Assembly: GCA_944326545.1 (NCBI GenBank)
Contig: CALVEH010000003.1
Span: 186,001 to 250,000 of the forward strand
Direction of reading: 5' to 3'
DNA: 64,000 bases
Origin: Candidatus Gastranaerophilales bacterium
Lineage (GTDB): Bacteria > Cyanobacteriota > Vampirovibrionia > Gastranaerophilales > Gastranaerophilaceae
Shown: positions 55,686 through 64,000 of the stretch, piece after piece
Numbering within the stretch: the stretch's first letter is position 1
Layout: each line of letters opens with the position of its first letter
Position numbers and translations under genes: made by a program
The notes under the pieces: model-generated
Databases searched by the model: none
Seen by the model: the letters and a program-made list of their open reading frames with translations, nothing else
What the model was told of the DNA's origin: nothing

Positions 55686-56264
55686 TTATTTTACTTCAAC
55701 AGCTTTTATAACCTTGGCAGGATTCCCTGCTACAATGACGTTATCGGGAACATCTTTTGTCACAACGGAACCTGCACCAATAATTGACCCGCTACCGATA
55801 GTAACACCGGGAAGAATTATCGCACCTGAGCCTATCCATACATCAGAAGCGATTTTTACCTTTTGAGCAGTCATTGACACACGTTTTTGGGGGGATAAAT
55901 CGTGGTTTAATGTTGCAATAATTACGCTGTGTCCGATTAAAACATTATCACCAATTTCTATTCCTGCCTGATCTTGAAATTTACAACAAGCATTTATAAA
56001 AACATTTTTACCTACAGTTATATTGATTCCGCATTCTGTATAAAAAGGTGGGAACATTCTGAATGTTTCATCAACTTTTTTGTCGGTTAGTTGAGAAAAC
56101 AAAGCTCTTATTTCTTCTTGCGTATGGTATTTGGTATTCAGCTCCATCGTGATTTTTCTTGCTGATTCACTCAGCTCAAAAAATTTATCTAACACGTCAG
56201 AACCTTCTGCAATATAAGACTCTTTAGACATATACTCGAGAAATTCTTTGTTATTCATAAGCAT
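55686..56264 (-). CDS. Sugar O-acetyltransferase (maltose/galactoside acetyltransferase family)
   Basis: 192 residues. Left-handed beta-helix hexapeptide repeats: [54 protein letters not shown], then GSVVTKDVP. The N-terminal Mac domain is present ([18 protein letters not shown]). Acetyl-CoA-dependent acetylation of a sugar or amino sugar is expected. First gene of the operon opposite LysR; AGGAG precedes it. Confidence 0.88.
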   Translation of the reverse strand: MLMNNKEFLEYMSKESYIAEGSDVLDKFFELSESARKITMELNTKYHTQEEIRALFSQLTDKKVDETFRMFPPFYTECGINITVGKNVFINACCKFQDQAGIEIGDNVLIGHSVIIATLNHDLSPQKRVSMTAQKVKIASDVWIGSGAIILPGVTIGSGSIIGAGSVVTKDVPDNVIVAGNPAKVIKAVEVK

Positions 56265-56330
56265 TATCTCCTTATGTATAAATTCATTATTTACCCCGTT
56301 TTTTAAAATAGCAAATACTTATATTACATC

Positions 56331-56359
56331 GTTTGTAATGCTTGACAAGCATTGCAAAC
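56331..56359. promoter_or_regulatory. 29-bp palindromic operator between LysR and the hydrolase operon
   Basis: Two 14-base arms (GTTTGTAATGCTTG and CAAGCATTGCAAAC) flank a central A with one mismatch. It overlaps the LysR -35 element. A second, smaller dyad, ATTAC-N7-GTAAT (56323-56339), fits the T-N11-A LysR box. Autoregulation and control of the divergent operon are expected. Confidence 0.75.
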
Positions 56360-56371
56360 ACAAAATATAAT
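56342..56371 (+). promoter_or_regulatory. Consensus sigma-70 promoter of the LysR gene
   Basis: TTGACA (56342-56347) and TATAAT (56366-56371) with an 18-base spacer. The expected transcription start, about seven bases downstream, falls on the ATG at 56378, so the mRNA may be leaderless. Confidence 0.8.
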
Positions 56372-56377
56372 AAAAGT

Positions 56378-57286
56378 ATGGAAATCAGGGTTTTAAAATA
56401 CTTTTTAACAGTTGCACAAATCGGTAATATAACTAAAGCTGCAAACTCTATGCACCTTACACAACCAACTCTGTCCAGACAACTGCAAGATTTAGAAAAA
56501 GAATTAGGTCAAAAGCTTTTTATTAGAGGAAATCACAGTGTTTCTTTAACCCCTGAGGGAATGATTTTAAGAAAACGAGCCGAAGAAATAATAGAACTTG
56601 TTGAAAAAACAGAGAATGAATTTTCATCAATAAAAGATACCGTATCAGGAGATATCTTTATCGGTGCCGGAGAAACAAAATCCATAAAACTAATTGCAGA
56701 TATTATGAGCAACCTTAACAAAGAATACCCTCAAATCAAGTTCCACATAGTTTCAGGCGATAGCGAAGATTTATCAGAAAAACTTGATAAAGGATTATTA
56801 GACTTCTGCATATTTATACAACCTTTTGATGTCGAGCAACAGTCACAAAAATACGACTATGTAAACCTTGGAGAAAAAGACGTTTGGGGAATTTTACTGA
56901 GAGAAGATGATCCTCTTGCCCAAAAGAAAAGCATAAAAGTGAACGATTTAATAAATTTACCGTTATTAATATCAAGACAAGCTATAAAAAAATCTTTCAC
57001 AAACAACCCCATTTTAAATTGGTTTGGCAAAGATTTGGAAAAACTAAATATAGCAGGCACCTACAACCTTATCTATAATGCAGCTATTATGACAGAAAGC
57101 AAAATAGGCTACACACTGGGATTAGACAGACTAATAAAAGATACAGTCGACAGCCCTCTTTGTTTTAGGCCATTATGTCCTAAACTGGAAGTAGAAATTA
57201 ATATTGCCTGGAAAAAAGACCAAGTATTTTCAAAGCCGTCAAAACTTTTTTTAGATGAGCTACATAAAAAATTTAAGCAAAATTAA
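56378..57286 (+). CDS. LysR-family transcriptional regulator
   Basis: 302 residues from ATG at 56378. N-terminal winged helix with FLTVAQIGNITKAANSMHLTQPTLSRQLQDLE (helices 2 and 3), then a periplasmic-binding-like effector domain from about residue 95. Typical length and order. The frame is open upstream to 56342, but that part contains the promoter. It should control the divergent operon and possibly yjbQ, which follows after 12 bases. Effector unknown. Confidence 0.92.
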   Translation: MEIRVLKYFLTVAQIGNITKAANSMHLTQPTLSRQLQDLEKELGQKLFIRGNHSVSLTPEGMILRKRAEEIIELVEKTENEFSSIKDTVSGDIFIGAGETKSIKLIADIMSNLNKEYPQIKFHIVSGDSEDLSEKLDKGLLDFCIFIQPFDVEQQSQKYDYVNLGEKDVWGILLREDDPLAQKKSIKVNDLINLPLLISRQAIKKSFTNNPILNWFGKDLEKLNIAGTYNLIYNAAIMTESKIGYTLGLDRLIKDTVDSPLCFRPLCPKLEVEINIAWKKDQVFSKPSKLFLDELHKKFKQN

Positions 57287-57298
57287 AGGAGTTTATTT

Positions 57299-57712
57299 AT
57301 GAAATTTGCAACTGAATACTTATGGTTCAACACACAAAACCACAGAGAATACATAAACATAACCGATGAAGTAGAAGAAATTGTTCAAAAAAGTGGTATT
57401 AAAGAAGGCATGGTACTAGTATCAGCGATGCATATTACAGCAGGTATCTATGTCAATGATGCAGAAAACGGGCTTATTGCAGATATAGACAAATGGTTAG
57501 AAGAAATTGCGCCTTTTGATATAAACTACAACCACCATAGAACAGGTGAAACAAACGGTGACAGCCATTTAAAAAGCCTCGTTATCGGACATGAAGTTAT
57601 AGTACCTATAACAAACGGTCGTCTTGATTTTGGCCCTTGGCAACAGATATACTATGCAGAATTTGACGGACAAAGAAGAAAACGTGTTATAGTTAAAGTA
57701 ATGGGTGAATAG
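57299..57712 (+). CDS. yjbQ: YjbQ family protein (UPF0047)
   Basis: 137 residues. Conserved [36 protein letters not shown] and [16 protein letters not shown], the full UPF0047 pattern with its metal-site histidines. The E. coli member has weak thiamine-phosphate synthase activity; the physiological role is unclear. AAAGGAG precedes the ATG, right after LysR. The next gene starts one base after its stop. Confidence 0.93.
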   Translation: MKFATEYLWFNTQNHREYINITDEVEEIVQKSGIKEGMVLVSAMHITAGIYVNDAENGLIADIDKWLEEIAPFDINYNHHRTGETNGDSHLKSLVIGHEVIVPITNGRLDFGPWQQIYYAEFDGQRRKRVIVKVMGE

Positions 57713-57713
57713 A

Positions 57714-58625
57714 ATGAAAAAACTTTTAATCATACTGCTTTTAACAAGTTGTTTTTCTCTATCAGCTTTTGCTGCAAAATACAAAATAAACACAAGTGGA
57801 AAAGTCACCGCACCTAACGGCAAAAGCCAAAACAGCAGTGTATTAAATAACCCAACAAATTTTTATAATAACTATAGTGCAAAAAATTATGTTAATTCAC
57901 AACAAGTAACCAAAATACCTATCGGAACAATCGACATAGTAATGGATTATTCGGGGAGTATGTACTACTGGATAAACGAAGCTAAAAAAACAATGTCTAT
58001 GATTGTTTCTCAACTTCCTACAACTACAGCTATAGGGTTTAGGGTTTTTGGTCATAATTCAGGAAACAACCCATACACCCCGGTCCTTGCCAAAGTAAAA
58101 GAAATAGCACAAACAAAAAGCGGAAAATATAAAGTAACAGCGTCTCAAGACTCTTATCTTGGAAATGTTTCAGGAGGATGTTCAGCGACATCACAAATAA
58201 TTCCTGTTAAACAAAATAACGCACTAAAAGTTTTAAGCGGAATGAATTCTGTTAATGTAGGAGGAGCCACCCCACTAACACTTGCGCTAAAACAAGCTGT
58301 TGAATTTGATTTTTCAGGTCTTTCAACAACGTATCCTAAAAAAATAATTTTAATAACTGACGGTGGAGAAAATTGCGGAGGCGACCCTTGTGCATACGCA
58401 GCAAAACTAGCCTCTGAAAGAAAAGATATTATCGTAGATGTCGTTCTTGTCTCTTCATACTATACAGAATTGAAGTGTCTTGCAAACGTTACAGGTGGAA
58501 AGTTCTACACCCCCCAAACACCGATGGATTTTAGCTCAAATCTAATTGAATCTGTAACCCAACAAGCAGCGCCTCAAAATTCTACAGATGATAAATCGCA
58601 AAAATACGAGTTCATAAACGATTAA
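57714..58625 (+). CDS. Exported von Willebrand factor A protein
   Basis: 303 residues from ATG at 57714. Signal peptide about 1-20 (ends AFA). VWA domain with the MIDAS motif DYSGS, the threonine in GGATPLTLAL and the Asp in ITDGGENCGG, so metal binding is intact. Two extra cysteine pairs (ENCGGDPC) may form disulfides made by the VKOR-DsbA system. Probably binds a ligand in the periplasm or at the surface. The start is ATG, not the GTG three codons earlier. Convergent overlap of four bases with the next gene. Confidence 0.85.
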   Translation: MKKLLIILLLTSCFSLSAFAAKYKINTSGKVTAPNGKSQNSSVLNNPTNFYNNYSAKNYVNSQQVTKIPIGTIDIVMDYSGSMYYWINEAKKTMSMIVSQLPTTTAIGFRVFGHNSGNNPYTPVLAKVKEIAQTKSGKYKVTASQDSYLGNVSGGCSATSQIIPVKQNNALKVLSGMNSVNVGGATPLTLALKQAVEFDFSGLSTTYPKKIILITDGGENCGGDPCAYAAKLASERKDIIVDVVLVSSYYTELKCLANVTGGKFYTPQTPMDFSSNLIESVTQQAAPQNSTDDKSQKYEFIND

Positions 58626-59560
58626 CGTAAATCAATCTCAAAATTACCGCCATACATTTTAAAAGAAAAAGACAACGTTTCACCTTTATAAGCAACAGGA
58701 GGAGGATTGTATGCGGGTGTTTGCATTACAGCCGCATAAACAGCATCGTTTACACTGTCGTTTTGAGATAACTTGGTAAATTTACGATCAATCAGCTTGC
58801 CGCTTTTGTCTATTTTGAATGTAACAACACAGTTCCCATCACCAACAACTGAAGCAAAATTAACATTAGCAGCCATTTTATTTCTTAACGCAATTTTGTA
58901 ATTTAAAAGTTCTTTTTTTGCCGCTACATAATCTATAGTCTTTGGCTTTGTTACAGTACTGGCAGTTTTGTTTACAGTTTGTTTTTTTACAACAGGCTTA
59001 TTTGAGACATTTGTATTGATTGTATTATTTGACGGATTATTTTTAGCTATTACCGTCTTAGGTTTATTATCTTGCTTTTGTACTCCTGTCACATTTTGTG
59101 TAACAGGAGATTTTTCAGAAGTATTTTCACTAACATTAACATCATTACGTGAAAGTTCTTTTTCAGAAGTCGTTTTATTAGGATTTTCCTTCCATATTTC
59201 GTCTATTTGCGGAATATCTACAGTTTTTTTACTAACAGATACTTGTTGATTTTTATTCTCGATATTAGACTTATTATCCTCTTTATTATCTTTCCCAATA
59301 AAAATAAAAGAGCATATTGAAAGTATAATGCAGAAAATAAATATAAGCACAGAGGGTAAATCATTGCTTTTGTTAGCAATTACTTTTTCGCTATCAGGTT
59401 CAAATTTATCTTCATCTTGATAGTTTAAATTCTGTTCAAAATCAAACTGAAAATTGCTTAACTCCTCAATATCTGGAATTTCTTCAAAAACATTATTTCC
59501 GCAATCGCAATACTCTGGTTTTTCTTTATAAACTTGAGAACAATCCGTACATCTGTACAT
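58622..59560 (-). CDS. Zinc-ribbon membrane protein with TonB-C-like end
   Basis: 312 residues. N-terminal zinc ribbon (CTDC, then CDCG), an acidic linker, one membrane helix (about 69-87), a long Asn/Thr/Lys-rich periplasmic linker, and a C-terminal domain with NCVVTFKIDKSGKLIDRKF and AYNPPP that resembles TonB/TolA C-terminal domains. It may bridge the envelope. Last gene of the five-gene envelope operon. Confidence 0.75.
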   Translation of the reverse strand: MYRCTDCSQVYKEKPEYCDCGNNVFEEIPDIEELSNFQFDFEQNLNYQDEDKFEPDSEKVIANKSNDLPSVLIFIFCIILSICSFIFIGKDNKEDNKSNIENKNQQVSVSKKTVDIPQIDEIWKENPNKTTSEKELSRNDVNVSENTSEKSPVTQNVTGVQKQDNKPKTVIAKNNPSNNTINTNVSNKPVVKKQTVNKTASTVTKPKTIDYVAAKKELLNYKIALRNKMAANVNFASVVGDGNCVVTFKIDKSGKLIDRKFTKLSQNDSVNDAVYAAVMQTPAYNPPPVAYKGETLSFSFKMYGGNFEIDLR

Positions 59561-59562
59561 AT

Positions 59563-60303
59563 TTAATTCCTTATTTTTTCTATATCTTTATAATCTTCAG
59601 GGCTACTGTATTTTGTAGAGTCAGCAATTTTCCACGCACCGGAAACATTTGTTGTTATTCTATTTGAGCCGTTTGGAAACACTAAAATATCTCGTCCTTG
59701 ATAACTTTTTATAACAGGGGCAATATACTGTATAGCATAAGGCGTATACTGTGGCTGATCTGACCAAGTTTGCAAGTTAGTCACCTTGCCGTACTTATCT
59801 ACTTCAAAAGCGAACCTAAAAATTGTACCATACGGAACATCAGGCAATTTAACATCCTTCATTATTTGATTTTGCAAATTAGAACGCCATTTGTTCCATA
59901 AAACAACTTCTGCTGCTTGCTCTTGTACCTGTTTTTGTTGTTGAACAGCCTTAGGCTGAGTTTTTTGTACATTTTGAGTAACTGTTTTTACCTTAGTATT
60001 TGTTAGGTTAACGCCTTTATCAACCGCTTTTATTGGTACTTGTTTTATAGAGACATCTGCGGCTTTAAATTTATTTGTGTCAACCAACTTCATATCAGGC
60101 TTTTTAATTTGTTTAGTTGATTTTGTATTATTGACTTTTACAGGAATATTTTTTGTATCAACAGTTTTCACATTAGACACAGATACTTGATAATCTGAGT
60201 CATACACAAATGTTCGTCCGTGCATTTTAGGGTTAAAAACACAAACACCCAAAGTAGCTAAAGCCAATATAACAGCAACAATTGTGAAAAATAATCTGTA
60301 CAA
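59563..60303 (-). CDS. Membrane-anchored TonB-C-like protein
   Basis: 246 residues. N-terminal membrane helix (about 3-23), a Lys/Thr/Val/Gln-rich linker (about 40-130) and a C-terminal domain with FRFAFEVDKYGKVTNLQTW, resembling a TonB/TolA C-terminal domain. Two bases separate it from the next gene. Probably a periplasm-spanning partner of the protein encoded downstream. Confidence 0.7.
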   Translation of the reverse strand: MYRLFFTIVAVILALATLGVCVFNPKMHGRTFVYDSDYQVSVSNVKTVDTKNIPVKVNNTKSTKQIKKPDMKLVDTNKFKAADVSIKQVPIKAVDKGVNLTNTKVKTVTQNVQKTQPKAVQQQKQVQEQAAEVVLWNKWRSNLQNQIMKDVKLPDVPYGTIFRFAFEVDKYGKVTNLQTWSDQPQYTPYAIQYIAPVIKSYQGRDILVFPNGSNRITTNVSGAWKIADSTKYSSPEDYKDIEKIRN

Positions 60304-60313
60304 AACAACCTAC

Positions 60314-61912
60314 CTACTCTCTATCAAATTTTGATAACAAACCGTCACAAGCAAATATTTCAAACTTAGTCTGGCTTAACATATAAGTTTCTGCAATCAA
60401 AAGAGCAGTAGGCACAAGAGCAGCAACAGAGCTCAATAAAATACCGTTTAAATCACCGCCTATTTCTTGCATAAAATAAGATATATTCATCGAAAATTCA
60501 ATAAATATAATACACAGACCAATAATAAAAGAACGACGCATATCAACATCAAGCTTTTTAACACCTTGAAGTCCGTATATCTCAACCCCGTGTTGAAGAT
60601 AGTTGCTAAAGCCATCATTCTTTAAAACGTTAGAAGCTTGAATCTTTTTGTTAGTCCAAAAAGCATTGACGAAAGCAAAAAATGCAAAAACAATCATAAA
60701 TGAAGCCAAAACAAGAAAAACAGGACTAAATCTTAAACCTGAAATTCTTACCCAGCCGGCTGCGTCAGGGAAACACATTGCAAGAGTATTTGAAACGCCA
60801 TAAGCTAAAAATGGAGCGGTAAGAATACCCAAGATAGTTTCTCCAACTGATTTTATCTGCAAATTGAATAACTTATCTTTTATTTGCGATATTTTTCCTT
60901 TTGTCAAATTATTTATGTATCTTTCTATCCACAACTGGTATTCTTTTATAACTTGTTCAAAATCTTCTCTATACTCATATTGGCTAAGCTCTTTAGACAT
61001 AGAAACGTTATTGCTTTTAAAATACCCGCAAGCAAGTGCCAAAATAACACAAGCAGAAGTAAAGAAAAAAGACATAAACACCGCAAAAAATGGCATTGTA
61101 CCGGGGGCAAAATAATAAAGAACGTTTATAAAGTAAACCCCGGCATAAAATAAAGAAGATATTGTAATAAACAATTTTTCAGCAATGTTAGAATCAGCAG
61201 AGCTGTTACCCAGTTTGTTTTGCAAAAACAGATACATACCCTGTTTTAATACAATCCCAATACCATAAACTATCAAAGAATAAACAAATAAAAGTTTTAT
61301 ATTCACAGGCAGTTGTATAATAGAGCCTGATTCTTTTAAAGGTAATCCGGTAAGATAATTAGATACCCCAAATGCAAGTATCATAGAAGCAAGAAAAAGC
61401 CCTATATGTAAAACTATACCAGCCTTAGAGTTCATAGAGATTTTGTGTTTTAAATCGTTTATTGAATAAGAAATTTGCTTTATTATTGCAACTCTGGCTT
61501 CTTCAATTTCTGATTTTCTTTTTTCTATCATTAACTTTGCTGCAGCATTAACCTGTGTTCCATAGAGATTTTTTATGTCCTGCTCTGAAATATTTTCCAA
61601 AACAACTTTTGAAGGTTTTTTTTCGGCATTAACTCTGACTGATATAAATTCATCAGAATCTTTCAACATAATTTTGCACATCTTGTCAACCTCTAGAGTT
61701 TGTGGCAAAGGTTGACCTTTAAAAAGAAATTTGTCGCCCCCAAATTGGTTTAATATCTTACACTTTTGTGATTCTTCATCATACTGAACACTTAGCATAT
61801 AATCAAAACCCAAATCCAATTGAACATCAAAACCTTCTTTTGATGATATATTTATAATCTTTTTATCCTCAAAAGTTTTTTCTCCATTTTTGGTAATTAT
61901 GCTAAATGACAT
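60314..61912 (-). CDS. Multi-pass membrane protein with an FHA-like N-terminal domain
   Basis: 532 residues. Residues 1-95 are beta-rich (SSKEGFDVQLDLGFDYMLSV) and could be an FHA-like or other beta-sandwich domain; I am unsure. At least eight membrane helices follow from about residue 165 (LFLASMILAFGVSNYLTGL and later pairs). No transporter family recognised. It is the central membrane gene of the operon and may be the energising or scaffold component. Confidence 0.7.
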   Translation of the reverse strand: MSFSIITKNGEKTFEDKKIINISSKEGFDVQLDLGFDYMLSVQYDEESQKCKILNQFGGDKFLFKGQPLPQTLEVDKMCKIMLKDSDEFISVRVNAEKKPSKVVLENISEQDIKNLYGTQVNAAAKLMIEKRKSEIEEARVAIIKQISYSINDLKHKISMNSKAGIVLHIGLFLASMILAFGVSNYLTGLPLKESGSIIQLPVNIKLLFVYSLIVYGIGIVLKQGMYLFLQNKLGNSSADSNIAEKLFITISSLFYAGVYFINVLYYFAPGTMPFFAVFMSFFFTSACVILALACGYFKSNNVSMSKELSQYEYREDFEQVIKEYQLWIERYINNLTKGKISQIKDKLFNLQIKSVGETILGILTAPFLAYGVSNTLAMCFPDAAGWVRISGLRFSPVFLVLASFMIVFAFFAFVNAFWTNKKIQASNVLKNDGFSNYLQHGVEIYGLQGVKKLDVDMRRSFIIGLCIIFIEFSMNISYFMQEIGGDLNGILLSSVAALVPTALLIAETYMLSQTKFEIFACDGLLSKFDRE

Positions 61913-61921
61913 AAAAAACTC

Positions 61922-62590
61922 CTATCTTCCAATAGCTTCTAATAATTTTCTTTGAGATTTTGCAACAGTCTGTTCATTTACAATTATCAACTTTTTTTCA
62001 CCAAGAACTGGTGTTAACTTTGTTTTAACAAAATCTAATTTTTCAGGATGTGCATATACAAACATCATTGAGATTTCTGGGATATATTTTTTTATATTTT
62101 CAACATTTGTCGGCAGTGTTTCCCAATCAATCTGTTTTGCCGCATCACCTTCGTTTTCCAAATCGCCAATAACAACTATAGATGGTACATAGCCCTCTTT
62201 TTTCATATTCAATGCGTGTTCAAAAGCTTTTTTTATTGCCTCTCCGTAGGCAGTACCATACTCAGAACTGTCGTATTTTGTAAACTCGGCAAGAGTTTTA
62301 TTAATAGAGGAATTATCTGTTGGAACACCCTCATATATCAGATACGAAGACTCTGAAACCTTTAAAATCTTTATACTGTCTTCAGGATCCAAGATATTGC
62401 ATATTGATTTAAGATATTCAATCTCCTGAGCCAATTTAGCTTGATTAGAAGCAGAAGAATCAACAACAAAAATAACTGAAGCAGGATGAAAATCGTCAAT
62501 TTCTATATTTTTAAACGCAACAAATAAAAGTTTTAAAACAATCGAACAAGCAAGTATCAATATTCCTGATATTATTAATCTTTTATTCAT
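61922..62590 (-). CDS. Membrane-anchored VWA protein
   Basis: 222 residues. An N-terminal membrane helix (about 5-27), then a VWA domain with DSSAS (MIDAS), a threonine in YGTAYGEAIKKA and the later VVIGDLENEGD. The MIDAS motif is intact. With the other VWA protein in this cluster it forms a pair that could bind each other or a shared ligand. Nine bases separate it from each neighbour. Confidence 0.8.
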   Translation of the reverse strand: MNKRLIISGILILACSIVLKLLFVAFKNIEIDDFHPASVIFVVDSSASNQAKLAQEIEYLKSICNILDPEDSIKILKVSESSYLIYEGVPTDNSSINKTLAEFTKYDSSEYGTAYGEAIKKAFEHALNMKKEGYVPSIVVIGDLENEGDAAKQIDWETLPTNVENIKKYIPEISMMFVYAHPEKLDFVKTKLTPVLGEKKLIIVNEQTVAKSQRKLLEAIGR

Positions 62591-62599
62591 TCATTTCCT

Positions 62600-63637
62600 T
62601 TAGTAATTTAATATAACGTTAACGGGTTTGTCTAAAACTGCTTCCACATCAGTAAAGGCAGGAATCTCAGCATCAACACCTTTTGCAACCGTAGAAGATA
62701 CAAGCCCTGTACCGCCACCAACGCTTGCTCCTATTATAGCACCCTGTGCAATATTTGAAGAATCCCCGAAAGCAACAGCAAAAAGTAAACCAATTACAGC
62801 ACCTACCGCTGCCATCCCAACAGTGTTTATTATAACACTTTTAAACTTTCCGTCATTTGTAACATTAAAAGCTATTTTCTCAGTAGAGAGTAAAAGAGTT
62901 TTGCCTTGTGGAGTAACTATTTTATTAAATTGAAACTCAACAGAACCATTACGAGAGCCCATCTTTGCAGGATTTGCTTTTGATAAAGTTCCATATAAAA
63001 TGCTTCCTTGTGGAGCAACAACAAAATCTTTATACATCCAATCTTGCTTTAAAACTGCTGTTACAATATCGCCCTTCTGTGCTGTAGCAGTGTTTATAGA
63101 GTTTTGCAGATAAACATCAAGCTTTTCACCTCTGCCGATTTTTCCAACAAAACCTTTTAACGTTGTAGGGCTTTGAGGTTTTTCTGCAACCTTATTAACA
63201 GCAGGCTGTTGTTTTGGTTCTTCAAAATTGTAAACCTTTTTTTGACCGGTAATAGATCGATAAATAATATCTCCGAAATTTGCCAAAAGCATAGAATCTT
63301 TTGATTGTTCATATTCTATATTATTTTTTTTAAAAGATTTTAAAATAGTCTTATTCAGTTTTTTATTTTTATCATTGGATTCGTAATAATAAAACAGGTT
63401 TTGACCGCTTTGCTGAAAAACTATATAAGCAAAGTTGTCTTTATTTTTTTTGGAAATTGCCTGTATTGGATTTTTCTTTGCTATTTCAAAATTTTCCTCT
63501 GTTAAGATATTTTCTACTTGAGAGGATATTGTATTTTTATCGGCATTTTTCAAATAATACAATTCTTCAAAAGCAAAACAAGCATTTGTTGATAAAACAT
63601 AAATTATACAAATTATAAAAGCTAAAAACTTTCTCAT
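62600..63637 (-). CDS. Exported protein with VirB10/TrbI-like barrel features
   Basis: 345 residues. Signal peptide about 1-22. An alpha/beta domain (about 25-135), then a region with GDIVTAVLKQDWMYKDFVV and PQGSILYGTLSKANPAKMGSRNG, a pattern that recalls TrbI/VirB10 or OmpA-like proteins. It ends with a Gly-rich hydrophobic stretch (about 270-320) of glycine-zipper type. First gene of the envelope operon. Exact family uncertain. Confidence 0.65.
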   Translation of the reverse strand: MRKFLAFIICIIYVLSTNACFAFEELYYLKNADKNTISSQVENILTEENFEIAKKNPIQAISKKNKDNFAYIVFQQSGQNLFYYYESNDKNKKLNKTILKSFKKNNIEYEQSKDSMLLANFGDIIYRSITGQKKVYNFEEPKQQPAVNKVAEKPQSPTTLKGFVGKIGRGEKLDVYLQNSINTATAQKGDIVTAVLKQDWMYKDFVVAPQGSILYGTLSKANPAKMGSRNGSVEFQFNKIVTPQGKTLLLSTEKIAFNVTNDGKFKSVIINTVGMAAVGAVIGLLFAVAFGDSSNIAQGAIIGASVGGGTGLVSSTVAKGVDAEIPAFTDVEAVLDKPVNVILNY

Positions 63638-63832
63638 TCAAATATCCCTTACTTCAACTCTTTAGTAGTGTTTAATTATGTTAAACCATAACTGCTTATG
63701 CATTTTAGGTTCTACAAGATATAAAAAACTACAACTCAAAAACACAAAAGCTACAATCAAAAACATAAAATCTTTGTACTCCCAACATTAACCGGCACAA
63801 ATAAAATTATGCTCAACTAACATCACACAAAG

Positions 63833-63862
63833 ATTATACTATAAAACGAAATATTAACTCAA
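63833..63862 (-). promoter_or_regulatory. Candidate promoter of the envelope operon
   Basis: On the minus strand TTGAGT (63857-63862) and TATAAT (63833-63838) are 18 bases apart. It would leave a leader of about 190 bases before the start at 63637. No gene lies in the 63638-63898 gap. Confidence 0.5.
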
Positions 63863-63898
63863 CAAAGGATAAAAGCTAATTTAACAGGGGAAAATACG

Positions 63899-64000
63899 CT
63901 ATGCAATAACGTTTAATTTGCTGCCTTGCTTTAAATTTTCAGCCTTAGATTTTATAGACGAGGCTTCAGCAGCAACTTTGTAATCTTGAGCAGAAGGATC
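63899..64000 (-). CDS. C-terminal end of a gene running off the right edge
   Basis: A minus-strand frame is open from base 64000 to a TAG at 63899-63901 (33 codons). It reads DPSAQDYKVAAEASSI and on to KLNVIA. Helical, no motif; product unknown. Confidence 0.45.
   Translation of the reverse strand, partial: DPSAQDYKVAAEASSIKSKAENLKQGSKLNVIA

Overview
The window is AT-rich DNA from a Gram-negative-type bacterium. I infer an uncultured gut relative of Cyanobacteria (Gastranaerophilales / Vampirovibrionia). The reasons are a cyanobacterial-style VKOR-DsbA fusion, a DUF4330-type protein beside an IctB/WaaL-like membrane protein, a heptose-phosphate kinase, and several proteins carrying an N-terminal S-F-[KGS]-[AGQ] motif that I associate with that lineage. 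This assignment comes from recall and was not tested by a search.

1-8.4 kb is ordinary chromosome: the end of a low-complexity protein, a ROK sugar kinase, queH, VKOR-DsbA, an O-antigen ligase-like protein, a DUF4330-like protein and a heptose-7-phosphate kinase (mostly one minus-strand run). Two plus-strand genes and tRNA-Ala(TGC) follow.

8.4-50.6 kb looks like a stack of accessory insertions downstream of tRNA-Ala. Related non-coding segments recur at 8.37-8.57, 17.83-17.95 and 20.20-20.35 kb. The core shared by the tRNA end and its flank reappears at about 50.53 kb. The first block (8.98-17.5 kb) holds an AAA+ ATPase, a degenerate AAA partner, a 1129-residue protein with a beta-helix-like region, and an HExxH protein. 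The second block (18.5-23.5 kb) holds a PD-(D/E)XK protein, a large serine recombinase and a broken DUF2924 gene. From 24 to 48 kb there is a dense defence and nuclease island. It contains an RloC-like ATPase, a PP-loop sulfur-type enzyme with a partner, a secreted SNase-PLD fusion, a ParB-methylase, a DnaB-like helicase and a metallo-beta-lactamase protein. It also contains a seven-gene operon built round a nuclease-methylase fusion plus S subunit, and a GmrSD-like DUF262 protein next to an HNH gene frameshifted at an A8 tract. Three related membrane genes (48.0-50.3 kb) are decaying at the island's right end.

50.6-64 kb looks chromosomal again: a kelch-like membrane protein, and a LysR-controlled operon of acetyltransferase, two Cys-type alpha/beta hydrolases, a monooxygenase and a CMD-cupin protein. 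The LysR gene is divergent across a 29-bp palindrome. It is followed by yjbQ, a secreted VWA protein, and a convergent five-gene envelope operon with VWA, membrane and TonB-C-like proteins. No rRNA, CRISPR array or phage structural gene was seen.
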